A DNA stretch of 64,000 nt from Nitrospirota bacterium. Lineage in GTDB: Bacteria > Nitrospirota > Thermodesulfovibrionia > Thermodesulfovibrionales > UBA1546. Below, one piece after another: positions 8,055 through 18,661 of the stretch (its first letter is position 1; each line of letters begins with the position of its first letter). Made by a program: the position numbers and the translations under genes. Where the stretch lies: the NCBI GenBank assembly GCA_009773185.1, contig WPIF01000010.1:27853-91852 (forward strand). The letters run 5' to 3'. The notes beneath the pieces were generated by a model, which saw nothing but the letters and a program-made list of their open reading frames with translations, was not told the origin of the DNA and searched no databases.

Positions 8055-9494
8055 TTATTTTGACCTTAATCTTTCCTTGGCTGATGATGCTGCATTACTG
8101 CCCGGCGAGATTGCTACGGCCTTTTGCCAGTTTTCTCGTGCATTTTCTTTGTCGCCGGCAAGGTCAGCATAAACATTCCCAATCCTGTAATACATCAGCG
8201 CCTGCAAGTCCTTATCCTGTGTTGCACTTAATACTTTCTGATAAGAATCTCTTGCGCTTATGTCATATCCGCTGTCACGCCTTCTGTCCGGCTCTAATTT
8301 CTTTGCGAGGTCATAGTACATATCACCCCTGAATATGTGCGCTTCTAAATACATAGGCCGCAGTTGAAAGGTCTTTTTCAGGAATTTTTCTGCAGCTGAG
8401 AGTTCGTCTGCTGCATAATAAGCCCTTGCATAAGAAAGGTACACCTCCGGAGCGCGTTTGTTCCTTCTCATAACTGATTTAAGATTCCCGAGTATATTTT
8501 TATATGCGCTTTTCCATGCGCGATTGTTGCTCTCTCTCAGTTGTTTCATTTCCTGGCTGGCCTGGTTTATTGATTGCAGCTGTGCAAGAATTCCTGCGTC
8601 AACCGGCATTGCACGTTCACGTTCACGTTCACGGCCCGCCTTCCTGCTGGGTTTTTCAAATTCACTTATATCAGGAGAAGGCTCCTCCGGAACCAGTTCT
8701 ACCATGCTTTTTACCATCTGGCCTACTTCTATTGCAGCAGGAGAGGTTTCTTTCAGTATCAGGGCATCTGCAGTTTTATCCTTGACGTCTTTAATTTCAA
8801 TAGAGCCTGTTTCTATTCTTTCGACATCAAGCACTTCTCCTGTCTTGGGATGTTTTATGACCTTGCCTTCCTTAAATACAATAAATTGCATGCCGGTTCT
8901 TACGCCTGCGCGCTTGCCGAGATCTATAAGTACTTTATTTTCCGTTCTTTGGGCAACATAACCCTCCAGCGGGAAATCCTTGATGATCTTATCGGCCATC
9001 TTAACAACAAGGTCTTCAAGCTTGACCGCGCTTGTGCTCTTTACATTTTCAGCCGCTATTATGGAGCTGCTTTCCACCTCTATAATCCTTGCATTGACTT
9101 CCATAACATTCTGGAATTTCATTATGGAGCCTGTGATTACTATCTTTGCGCCGAGCACTCTGCCGAGTTTTGATGCGCTGCTTTCATCAATAATGCCTGA
9201 GACCCCGAGCTTCTGTTCCTCTAATACTTTCTTCAACAGCATCCTCTCTATAACGTCAAAACGCCCTTCTTTAACTAATGCCGTGATGAGCCATTCTGCA
9301 ACAATCTTTCCCATATCAGAGGTCTCATATCCTTCGCCCTGAAGCTGGAAATCCAAAACAGCAATCTTTGTTTTTTTAAATTCCGCCGAAGCAGCATTTA
9401 AAAAAATAAAATTGACAAGAAATATTGCTATTGCAAAACTAAATATAAGCTTTTTCATAAAACTCGTTTTCCCCCTTATAAATCTTCTGTTCAT
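8055..9494 (-). CDS. Secreted CsgG/TolB-like N-domain protein with C-terminal TPRs
   Basis: The 479-residue frame overlaps the upstream gene by ATGA; an alternative start at 9458 (MKKLIFSF..., 467 residues) gives a more usual signal peptide ending NAASA. About residues 40-175 match the CsgG/curli-assembly fold (KIAVLDFQ, GKIVAEWLITALVKEGRFDVIER, LGVSG, LGAKIVITGSI). A small FlgT-C-like beta domain follows (NKVLIDLGKRAGVRTGMQFIVFKEG). A low-complexity RERERER spot coincides with a 6-bp DNA tandem repeat near 8620-8640. The last 130 residues are TPR helices (AYYAADELSAAEKFLKKTFQLRP). It is probably a periplasmic or outer-membrane-associated assembly factor; the partner is unknown. Confidence 0.8.
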   Translation of the reverse strand: MNRRFIRGKTSFMKKLIFSFAIAIFLVNFIFLNAASAEFKKTKIAVLDFQLQGEGYETSDMGKIVAEWLITALVKEGRFDVIERMLLKKVLEEQKLGVSGIIDESSASKLGRVLGAKIVITGSIMKFQNVMEVNARIIEVESSSIIAAENVKSTSAVKLEDLVVKMADKIIKDFPLEGYVAQRTENKVLIDLGKRAGVRTGMQFIVFKEGKVIKHPKTGEVLDVERIETGSIEIKDVKDKTADALILKETSPAAIEVGQMVKSMVELVPEEPSPDISEFEKPSRKAGRERERERAMPVDAGILAQLQSINQASQEMKQLRESNNRAWKSAYKNILGNLKSVMRRNKRAPEVYLSYARAYYAADELSAAEKFLKKTFQLRPMYLEAHIFRGDMYYDLAKKLEPDRRRDSGYDISARDSYQKVLSATQDKDLQALMYYRIGNVYADLAGDKENARENWQKAVAISPGSNAASSAKERLRSK

Positions 9495-10480
9495 TGGGTC
9501 AACCGCTTTTTTGCCAATTCGCCTGTCTTGCTGTCAGGAGAAAGGGACACGGCCTTTTCCCAGTTTGCCCTCGCCCTTGTGCTGTTGTTTAGAATCTGAT
9601 ATTCAAGTTCTCCCATCTTATAATATACGTAGGCCTTTTTCCTGTCGTTGAGGTCAGGGCTCGCGAGTGCTTTTGTATAAGAAGCCAGGGCTGTGTCAGC
9701 AAGCGAACTTTTCGTAGAGACAGGGCTTCCGGTCAGGGCAGCTGAATCCATTTGCTGTTCAACAGGGTTGAAATCCCTGGCAAGCCCGGAGTAAATGTCT
9801 CCTTTAACTATATAGGCGTAAGGATAATCAGGTTTGTAATATAATGCCTTATCAATGGTCTTGTAGATATTTGATTCCTTTCTTGTCTCTGCAATCCACA
9901 GATATTTTGCATAGGCAAGATAATAGTCTGGATTCCCGGACATTTTACGGGACAGGGCTTTTATTTTAGAGCCCCCTTCTTTTGCCTTTAACTTCCATAA
10001 AGAATTATTAGCCATTTTCATGCCTACGCACTGGTCTAAGACAGTGTCTGCGTAGCTCAACTGATATTTATTATTATCAGGGTTTTCGGTTATAAGTTTT
10101 TTCAGGATGTCATATGCTGCATCATAGTCGCTGCCTTCTATAAGTATTATAGCCTTTTTATACAATTCTTCTGATTCAGGGGACTGGACAGCAGCTTTTT
10201 GCTTTGAGGCCCCTGCTTTGCCGGAATTTCCGGCAGAGTCAATCATTGCCGTTATAATATCTTCGCTTACGCCTTCCTCTTTTAATTTAAGTATGCCGGT
10301 TATCGAGACATCGAACTGGTTCTGGGAATTTTTGATTTTACTGATGACAAGCTCTTCCCCCAGCCCTGCCTTGACCATGCTCACAACTGTCTGATTTGTA
10401 AGGATTTCAGCGGACGATGCTGTCATGACTAATAAAAACATTATTGTGGATGACAGGATTATTGCCTTAAACGATTTCAT
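9491..10480 (-). CDS. Secreted TPR-repeat protein
   Basis: The 329-residue protein has a signal peptide (MKSFKAIILSSTIMFLLVMTASSA). A short helical module follows (about 27-85; LTNQTVVSMVKAGLGEELVISKI...GVSEDIITAMI), seen in other secreted proteins. TPR-like helices run from about residue 105 to the end (ELYKKAIILIEGSDYDAAYDILKKLI; KMGELEYQILNNSTRARANWEKAVSLSPDS). The C-terminal TPR closely resembles the end of the next gene (ENARENWQKAVAISPGS), suggesting duplication. The two genes overlap by 4 bases and probably work together in the envelope. The gene has a promoter close to its ATG and no clear ribosome binding site. Confidence 0.78.
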   Translation of the reverse strand: MKSFKAIILSSTIMFLLVMTASSAEILTNQTVVSMVKAGLGEELVISKIKNSQNQFDVSITGILKLKEEGVSEDIITAMIDSAGNSGKAGASKQKAAVQSPESEELYKKAIILIEGSDYDAAYDILKKLITENPDNNKYQLSYADTVLDQCVGMKMANNSLWKLKAKEGGSKIKALSRKMSGNPDYYLAYAKYLWIAETRKESNIYKTIDKALYYKPDYPYAYIVKGDIYSGLARDFNPVEQQMDSAALTGSPVSTKSSLADTALASYTKALASPDLNDRKKAYVYYKMGELEYQILNNSTRARANWEKAVSLSPDSKTGELAKKRLTQ

Positions 10481-10489
10481 AGTCTTTTT

Positions 10490-10517
10490 ATAATATCATT
10501 TTTTGGCCTAAAATCAA
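10490..10517 (-). promoter_or_regulatory. Sigma-70 promoter for the TPR/CsgG/SBP operon
   Basis: On the minus strand TTGATT (10512-10517) and TATTAT (10490-10495) are spaced 16 bases apart. The -10 box ends 9 bases before the ATG, so the leader would be only a few bases long and cannot contain a ribosome binding site. Confidence 0.55.
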
Positions 10518-10586
10518 AGAGCTATGCCCGAAGCCATTAAAATGCAGGGCAAAAGCAGGATTAAAATTTAAAAAATATTGCACTTT

Positions 10587-10763
10587 TCAATCTTTAGTTG
10601 TTTCCCCTTTTTCTTTTTCCCCTGTCTTCTCGTCGGGGATCCTGTATTCCTCAAGCACCCATTTGCCGAGGTCAATGAGCTTGCATTTTTCAGAGCAGAA
10701 AGGCCTCCATGCATTTTCTTCCCATGTGGTTGTTTTTTTACATATCGGGCATATAATTTTCAT
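10587..10763 (-). CDS. yacG: YacG-type zinc-ribbon DNA gyrase inhibitor
   Basis: This 58-residue gene is too short for the ORF track; the plus-strand ORF at 10578-10799 is its shadow. The minus-strand translation begins [14 protein letters not shown] and continues [25 protein letters not shown], the YacG signature with four zinc cysteines (CPxC...FCSExC). It ends in a charged, lysine/glutamate-rich tail. In E. coli YacG binds GyrB and inhibits DNA gyrase. An AAGGGG lies about 14 bases upstream of the ATG. It is separated from the TPR operon by about 105 bases and probably transcribed alone. Confidence 0.93.
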   Translation of the reverse strand: MKIICPICKKTTTWEENAWRPFCSEKCKLIDLGKWVLEEYRIPDEKTGEKEKGETTKD

Positions 10764-10937
10764 ATTGCGCTAACCCCTTCCAGGTTTTATTCTCCTTGAA
10801 AGAGGCGATATTTGCAAGAATTTTTTTATCTTCCAAAATTTTTCTCTTTTCTGCTAAAATTAACAGTTCGGGGTTTTAAATTTTCCCCTTGTTGCTGTTT
10901 ATTGTCTATTGACGAATAAGTAAAGTGGAGGTTGATG

Positions 10938-12086
10938 ATGGATTACTTTTTGAATGAAGAGCAGATAATGACAAGAGACCTTGCAAGGCAGATTGCAGAA
11001 GAAAAAGTTGTTCCTGTCAGAAGAGAACTCGATGAAAAAGAGGAGTTTCCATGGGAGATAATGAAGGCACTTGCACAGTCTGATCTTTTCAGCCTTTTTA
11101 TACCGGAGGAATACGGAGGGCTCGGCAAGGGAACCCTTGAGCTGTGTATTACTATTGAAGAACTGTCAAAGGCATGCCTTGGCGTTTCAACAACATATGC
11201 TGCAAATGCCCTTGGCACATATCCAGTCCTTCTTTTTGGGACTGATGAACAGAAAAAGAAGTACCTTCCGGATATTGCCGCAGGCAAACGATTGGTGGCC
11301 TTTGGCCTTACCGAGGCAAATGCCGGAAGCGATGCAGCTGGTATTCAGACAACTGCAAAGCTCGAAGGAAATGAATATGTCCTTAACGGCACCAAACAAT
11401 GGATAACCAACGGCGGTGAGGCTGAGGTCTATACAATAATAGCAATGACTGACAAAAATAAGGGGGCGAGAGGGGCCTCGGCCTTCATAGTTGAAAAGGG
11501 CACTCCCGGATTTACATTCGGCAAGAAGGAAGAAAAGATGGGCATTCGGGCCTCTTCAACAAGGGAACTTGTATTTGAGGGCTGCAGGATTCCGAAGGAA
11601 AATATTATCTCAAAAGAAGGCATGGGCTTTATAGTGGCCATGAAGACACTGGACAGCTCAAGGATAGGTGTTGGCGCCCAGGGCCTGGGCGTGGCGCAGG
11701 GCGCATTCGACGAGGCATTGAAATTTTCAAAACAGAGGGTTCAGTTCGGACATCCTATTATCAGTTTTCAGGCGGTACAGCATATGCTGGCAGATATGGC
11801 CATCGAGATAGAGGCTGCAAGGGCTCTGATTTATTCGGTTGCCAGATACATAGACAGCCGCGCAAAGGATATAACAAAAGAATCTGCCATAACAAAGGTC
11901 TTTGCTACTGATATGGCAATGAGGGTTACTACCAATGCTGTCCAGGTAATGGGCGGTTCAGGCTATATGAAGGAATACCCTGTTGAGAAGATGATGAGGG
12001 ATGCCAAGATACTTCAGATATACGAAGGCACAAACCAGATACAGAGGAATGTCATAGGTCAGGCGCTGACAAAGAAGCAGCGGTAG
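10938..12086 (+). CDS. Acyl-CoA dehydrogenase
   Basis: The track frame includes TTG-ATG-ATG; the GGAGG at 10927-10931 best fits the ATG at 10938 (382 residues, MDYFLNEEQ). The family motifs are present: FGLTEANAGSDAAGIQTTA, NGTKQWITNGGEAE, the FAD region RVQFGHPIISFQAVQHMLADM, and the catalytic glutamate near the end in QIYEGTNQIQRNVIG. It is an FAD enzyme oxidising acyl-CoA with electron transfer to ETF, in the cytoplasm. The sequence is of the short/branched-chain or butyryl-CoA dehydrogenase type, but chain specificity cannot be read. No ETF or thiolase genes are nearby. Confidence 0.94.
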   Translation: MDYFLNEEQIMTRDLARQIAEEKVVPVRRELDEKEEFPWEIMKALAQSDLFSLFIPEEYGGLGKGTLELCITIEELSKACLGVSTTYAANALGTYPVLLFGTDEQKKKYLPDIAAGKRLVAFGLTEANAGSDAAGIQTTAKLEGNEYVLNGTKQWITNGGEAEVYTIIAMTDKNKGARGASAFIVEKGTPGFTFGKKEEKMGIRASSTRELVFEGCRIPKENIISKEGMGFIVAMKTLDSSRIGVGAQGLGVAQGAFDEALKFSKQRVQFGHPIISFQAVQHMLADMAIEIEAARALIYSVARYIDSRAKDITKESAITKVFATDMAMRVTTNAVQVMGGSGYMKEYPVEKMMRDAKILQIYEGTNQIQRNVIGQALTKKQR

Positions 12087-12140
12087 CTTCATAAAACCGC
12101 TCAAACATTATTATTCTGTTTTTTAAATCGGGTTTGTGAC

Positions 12141-13037
12141 TTAAAACTTGAATTCTGACCTCAGAATCTTATTGTTCTCGTCAAATACTACCTTTGCAGT
12201 AAAGTGGTCTCCGGGCATGAATGAATAGGCGAGTTCCCTCCAGACCACAACTCTTCTGTTTTTGTCTGTCTTTATCTCAGGATAGGGGAAATTGGCAAAA
12301 TAGAGGAAGTTCTTTACGATATGGGTTTCTTTTGACTGCTCGATTAAGGGGTCCTTGTCTGCAACGATGAAGGTGTCCTGAACATAGATCCTCTGAGTGA
12401 AAAGGTCGGCAAAGCCAACTTTTATTTCATTGCCTGATTTTGTAATGAACCACCATCTGAGAAAGTCGTTTGGCAGCGGGCATATCCTGTAGGTATTTGC
12501 CTCAAGCCTTGCCTTAAGAAAATCTCTTGTTTTATTGTGAAGATAGTATCTGCCTCCTGCATATGAAAGCAGCAGCACTATCGTGAGCGCAGAAATAATA
12601 ACCGCTTTTTTCCTGTTAAGGGCGGAGAATATAACGCAGAGCAATAAGCCTATGGATATATACGGGTCTATAATGAAAGTGATATCAAGGGAGTACGGGT
12701 TCCAGTCTATGGGGGAGAGTATTCTTGTGCCGTACTGATTTGTGAGGTCCATTAATATGTGAGTTTCATATCCTAAAAAAGATATGAAATAATAATAGAA
12801 AAAACCCTTTCTGAAGCCGAAGATAAGGGCTATTATTAATGGTATAACGAGCAGAGCAAGAATGCCGTGAGTTATTCCGCGGTGATACCTGAGGAACATG
12901 TCCGGTCCCCATATACGGCTTATGTAGTCAAGGTCAGGCGCAATGGATGCGATAAGCAGTACCCATAAGGATGCCTTCCTTTTGAATCCAAGCCGTGAGA
13001 TTGTTGCTCCTGCAAGGCTGTGCGTTATCGGGTCCAT
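12141..13037 (-). CDS. Membrane-bound DUF457/YdjM-like putative metal-dependent hydrolase
   Basis: The start is taken at 13037 (MDPITHSLAGATISRLG; 298 residues) because GGAGG lies just before it. The N-terminal half has the YdjM/DUF457 pattern of metal-ligand His and Asp residues on membrane helices: DPITHSLAGA, SIAPDLDYIS, RYHRGITHG and ETHILMDLTNQYGTR. About four membrane helices occur in the first 185 residues, then a soluble C-terminal domain (KSGNEIKVGFADLFTQRIYV). The activity of this family is not well defined. Its ATG overlaps the stop codon of the upstream oxidoreductase, so the two are co-translated. Confidence 0.8.
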   Translation of the reverse strand: MDPITHSLAGATISRLGFKRKASLWVLLIASIAPDLDYISRIWGPDMFLRYHRGITHGILALLVIPLIIALIFGFRKGFFYYYFISFLGYETHILMDLTNQYGTRILSPIDWNPYSLDITFIIDPYISIGLLLCVIFSALNRKKAVIISALTIVLLLSYAGGRYYLHNKTRDFLKARLEANTYRICPLPNDFLRWWFITKSGNEIKVGFADLFTQRIYVQDTFIVADKDPLIEQSKETHIVKNFLYFANFPYPEIKTDKNRRVVVWRELAYSFMPGDHFTAKVVFDENNKILRSEFKF

Positions 13038-14230
13038 TATGATACCTCCATATCCCATTTCTTAAGATTATTTTTTATGGAGGTTATGTCTTTTCTTTCG
13101 TCAATGGCTTTTTTAATTTTCTTCCAGCCCGAAATGTCTCCATAAAGTATGCAGCCGGCAATGGCATTATTTTTTATAACGAGTTTTTTGTATAAAAATT
13201 TCTCTTTGTCTTTCTGTATGATGGATTCAAGTTTGCTGTCAGCATCTATATCTCCAGCAGCAATAAGGTCTATGCCTGCGATTTTTAATACGTTAGACGG
13301 GGTTGTGCCCTCATAGCCGGCATTTCCTCCTGCCATGTTGATGCCTGCAACCTCCCCCTGTTTTTCAGCTGCAGGCCATATCCCGTAGTAAAGGTTTCTG
13401 TGCTCTATTAAATCCCCTGCCGCATAGATGTCCTGAATCTCTGTTTCCATCCTGTCATTAACAGGCAAGCCCTTGTTGCATTTGATGCCCAATTTATAAA
13501 CGAGTTCTGCATTGGGCCTGACGCCGGCTGATATTATTACCGCATTGCAGTCAATGGTAGTACCGTCTTCAAGCCGCACGCTCTTGACAGTATCATCTCC
13601 GGATATCTCTTTTGTCTGTGCGCCCAGATAGAATCTGAAGCCCATCCCGGCCAATTGCGAAGTTAGAATCTCAGAGCCTTCTTTATCCATCTGCCTTGGA
13701 AGCAGCCTTGGGAAAAACTCTATTATGCTGACTGAACATCCAGCCTTTCTCAGGCTGTTGCCAACCTCGATACCAAGAATTCCGCCGCCTATGAGGATAA
13801 CTTTTTTTGCCTGTTCAGTATAGTTTTTTATCCCGCCTGCATCTTTAATTGTTCGTAATGTAAATATGCCCTTTTTGTCAGAGCCGGGAAGTAGCGGGAT
13901 AAACGAGACACCTCCGGTAGCTATAAGAAGTTTGTCATATTTCAGTCTTTGACCGGAAGGGATGGCAATCTCTTTCATATCTTTATCTATTTCTGATACA
14001 GGTGTGTTCAGCAGTAATTTTATGTTGTTTTTCACATACCATGTATCTTTATAAATAACAAGGCCCTTCTCATCTGTTTCTCCGGCAAGGTAATCTATCA
14101 GCCTGATGCGGCTGTAAAAGGGATATGCCTCATCAGAAACGATTGTTATCTCGCCTTCAGGGTCTATCTTTCTGATGTTTGCGGCTGCTGTTGTGCCTGC
14201 AACGCCGTTGCCTATTATTATGTATTTCAT
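13037..14230 (-). CDS. NAD(P)/FAD-dependent oxidoreductase (rubredoxin/nitrite reductase-like)
   Basis: The 397-residue flavoprotein starts with the FAD-binding motif MKYIIIGNGVAGTTAAANIRK. It has the NAD-binding motif VILIGGGILGIEVGNSLRKAG and the second FAD motif DIYAAGDLIEH. This is the pyridine-nucleotide-disulphide oxidoreductase class II layout, like NADH:rubredoxin reductase or the FAD part of NirB. No redox-active CxxC is visible, so it is probably a reductase of a small electron carrier. It is preceded by AAGGAACGT and overlaps the downstream DUF457 gene. Confidence 0.87.
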   Translation of the reverse strand: MKYIIIGNGVAGTTAAANIRKIDPEGEITIVSDEAYPFYSRIRLIDYLAGETDEKGLVIYKDTWYVKNNIKLLLNTPVSEIDKDMKEIAIPSGQRLKYDKLLIATGGVSFIPLLPGSDKKGIFTLRTIKDAGGIKNYTEQAKKVILIGGGILGIEVGNSLRKAGCSVSIIEFFPRLLPRQMDKEGSEILTSQLAGMGFRFYLGAQTKEISGDDTVKSVRLEDGTTIDCNAVIISAGVRPNAELVYKLGIKCNKGLPVNDRMETEIQDIYAAGDLIEHRNLYYGIWPAAEKQGEVAGINMAGGNAGYEGTTPSNVLKIAGIDLIAAGDIDADSKLESIIQKDKEKFLYKKLVIKNNAIAGCILYGDISGWKKIKKAIDERKDITSIKNNLKKWDMEVS

Positions 14231-14253
14231 ATTACGTTCCTTTAAGATCTGAA

Positions 14254-14290
14254 AGCCGTCAGCTGTCAGCTAACGCCTGAAGAGCCATGA
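14254..14290. repeat. Dispersed GCTGTCAGCT-type short repeat
   Basis: The intergenic stretch agccgtcagctgtcagctaacgcctgaagagc has the same CAGCTGTCAGCT/GATAGCTGA core seen at 14839-14870, 51717-51737 and inside the RHS gene at 28961-28991. These look like copies of one short dispersed element. No gene is seen in the rest of this 160-base gap. Confidence 0.5.
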
Positions 14291-14390
14291 GAAATTTCTG
14301 TCACAAAATATGATAACAGAATTTAAATAACTATCCCATATCTAAAAAGCTATGCTATCCTGCTTTTTGTGATTAAGTAAATCAGAACGT

Positions 14391-14834
14391 TTATTTTTTC
14401 GTCTCAAGCATTATCGTAACCGGGCCATCATTAACAATATGCACCTGCATATAAGCCCCGAAATCTCCGGACTCAACTTTTAGCCCGGTCTTTTTCAGTT
14501 CTTCGATAAAAGCGATGTACATCTCTTTTGCCTTTTCCGGTTTTTCTGCATTATCAAAGGAAGGCCGGTTTCCTTTCCTGCAGTCTGCTGAGAGCGTGAA
14601 CTGGGAGACAACTAAGGCTTCTCCATTTATGTCCTGAATGGAAAGGTTCATCTTGCCTTCCGTGTCTTCAAAGATTCTCAGAGCTGAGATTTTCCTGATG
14701 AGATATCCGAGCTCATCCGGGGTGTCATCCTCTTCTACGCCGAGGAATATCAGCATCCCTTTGTTTATTGCGCCGATAGTTTTGCCATCAACCTCAACGT
14801 TTGCTTTGGAAACTCTCTGGATTAATGCTTTCAT
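14391..14834 (-). CDS. dtd: D-aminoacyl-tRNA deacylase
   Basis: The 147-residue protein matches Dtd over its full length: [17 protein letters not shown] at the start, [33 protein letters not shown] (the SQFTL active-site motif) and [15 protein letters not shown] (the NxGPVT motif) near the end. It removes D-amino acids from mischarged tRNAs in the cytoplasm. It lies downstream of the GH57 gene with a 39-base gap that contains a dispersed repeat. Confidence 0.97.
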   Translation of the reverse strand: MKALIQRVSKANVEVDGKTIGAINKGMLIFLGVEEDDTPDELGYLIRKISALRIFEDTEGKMNLSIQDINGEALVVSQFTLSADCRKGNRPSFDNAEKPEKAKEMYIAFIEELKKTGLKVESGDFGAYMQVHIVNDGPVTIMLETKK

Positions 14835-14873
14835 AATTAAGCTCTAAGCTGACAGCTGCCGGCTATCGGTTTT

Positions 14874-17040
14874 TTAATACCACATTATTGACTCAAAATC
14901 AGGCGTTGGAACTGTTATGCTCAGATTGCCTCTCCACGGGCAGCGCTCTATCTCTTCCCTGTCTTTAAAAGCAGAGACAAACAGGTTTAGTTCATCTTTT
15001 TCTTTTGCATTTATGTCTTTGAACGGTATGGCTATCTCCAGTATATCCTGCATTGCTACTTCGGTTATATCCTTTATCTTTACCCACGCCTCGTCTTTTT
15101 TCTCAAACAGTTCTGCATTAACAAATCTGCCCTTTGGTGTAACATTAATCCTGAAAGGAAAAGGCCGGGAGAAATTTATGGAGAAGACGGTTTCCGGCGG
15201 AAAATCCTCAAAGGATTTCTTAGGGTCTACCCTCAAAAAAAGGGTGTGCTGGTTGAAACCATAGTAAATATGCGATATAAGGCTTTCTGCCTTGTGCATA
15301 CTCCCGCCTGATTTTCCAACGGCAAGATAAGCGCCCTGATACCATTCATAGTAACTGGTGACAATACCGTCAATCCTGGGGCTTATAAATCCCCTGATAG
15401 TGATTTCAGGCGAGATGGACCTGTCTTCTCTGAGCACAGGAACAAAAAGATTTGGCGGGATCTCCTTGCCCATAGCCTTGTAAACCTTCATCAGGTTTAA
15501 CCTGAAGAGTTCGTCAAAATCTTCCTGTGTTTCTGTTGTGTGCTCATCTCCGTACCACCAGTTCCAGTCGCTGCCTTCAGCGGCATATAGCGACTTCCAT
15601 GCTTCGTCAAGCGGCTTGTCAGGGTTAAGTTTTTCGAATATTGCCAGATCCTCTCTTGTATCAGTGAGGTAGTCCCACGCCAGATTATCCTCCTCATGGC
15701 CTATCCAGATGCTGTAGTTTGCATTTATCCACGAACCTGCATGCAGCCTGTTGAGTTTTTCACCGGCGTCATGTTCTTTCAGATATTCTGATACTGTTAC
15801 TGTCTTCAGCCTTTTCTCGTTTGAGAGGCGTTCATACAGGTATTTGAAAAAATCATGGCCGTCGTTCCTGTAATGTTCCCACGCATTTTCACCATCCAGG
15901 ATTATCGAGACAAGATGGGGTTTGTTGCGGGGGAGTGAATGTTGTATGCTCAATAGTTTGTTTATCAGGTCATCCGCGGCAATTTTCGGGTTCCAGCCTG
16001 AATATACAAATCCTATGAGATCAGATAGTTTATGGTCCCTGAATATAATTGAGACGTCGGCAAAATTGTAGGGCCTGTATAAACGTGACGGGTCTGTGAG
16101 ATTACCGGAAGAATCCCTCAGCCCTGTGTCTATAGAACATGCCAGTACCTCTTCATCTGTGGCAACCCATTTTATCCCTTCTGCATGAACTGCCCTCAAA
16201 ACATCTTCACTTACAGAACCTTCGGACGGCCACATCCCGCCCGGCCTGTAGCCGAATATTTTTTCAAAATAATCGAGGGCGTCTCTTATCTGCTTTACCG
16301 CGTCTTCAGGGCGTGAGAATCTTTTTTTAGGCAGCCTGATATGAGGCATGGCAATCTTTGACGAGTCTGTGTCCCACAGCAGCGGAAGGATAGGGTGGTA
16401 GAAGGGCGATGCGGACAACTCTATCTGGCCTTTTGCATTGAGTTCCCTGTATTTGGGGATTATCCTCCTGAGGATTTCGAGCTGCTTGTCCTCTAAAATT
16501 TTTTTGTCTTCTTCTGTATAGTCTTTTCCTTTTTTTACGAGTTCACTCAGGAGCGGGTCTTTTTCTCTGAACATCGGATCTATCCAGCACAGATTAAACA
16601 GAACCTGCAGGTCAAGAAAGTCGTTTTCAGAAAAATATTTTATGGCCCTTGTTAATTCTCCCTTCACAAAACTGAGGCCTCTTTTAACCAGCAGTTCATA
16701 ATATCTCGGGAAGGGCCTTATCATATTGTCCCAGTGGGCAAGAAAAAAGTTCTCAAGTATGAACATCTTGTCTTTGTCCGTGAGTTCCGAGGCCTTTTTA
16801 GTGGTGAGTTCAAGATAGATATCCGGTGCATTATTTTCTGTGTAGTCATTAAGCTGGAGCAGCAATGAAGGTACGAGATTGAAAGTCTGTTTTATCTCGG
16901 GAAAACCATCGAGTATCTCGGCCATATCAAGATAGTCTTTCGTGCCGTGAAGCCTCACCCATGGCAGCCTGTAGATTCCTGTGAAAGGGTCTTTGTAATA
17001 AGGTTGATGCATGTGCCAGAGGAAGACGATATAGAGAGGA

Positions 17041-17051
<11 letters not shown>
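14874..17051 (-). CDS. Glycoside hydrolase family 57 protein
   Basis: The 725-residue protein begins with the GH57 motif VFLWHMHQPYYKDPFTG. Further GH57 blocks are ELSASPFYHPILPLL, RPGGMWPSEGSVSEDVL (the glutamate region of the catalytic nucleophile), and SIILDGENAWEHYRNDG (the conserved Asp region). The last 200 residues (from about 530) form a separate beta-rich domain with a carbohydrate-binding look. No signal peptide is visible, so it should act in the cytoplasm, probably as a glycogen/alpha-glucan amylase or glucanotransferase. Its start overlaps the end of the FtsB-like gene by 11 bases. Confidence 0.88.
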
Positions 17052-18650
<1,599 letters not shown>

Positions 18651-18661
18651 CTAATATATCA

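Noticed and set aside
8614-8640. 6-bp tandem ACGTTC repeat as a possible phase-variable tract
   Set aside because: The unit is a multiple of three and encodes RERERER, so copy changes would not switch the gene off.
8458-9342. Overlapping long plus-strand ORFs (167, 199 and 120 aa) opposite the CsgG-TPR gene
   Set aside because: They have Phe/Ser/Leu-rich reverse-complement composition, no ribosome binding sites and lie fully inside a well-supported gene.
14344-14368. AAAAAGC...GCTTTTT hairpin as a dtd terminator
   Set aside because: The stem has only two GC pairs with an 11-base loop, too weak to call.
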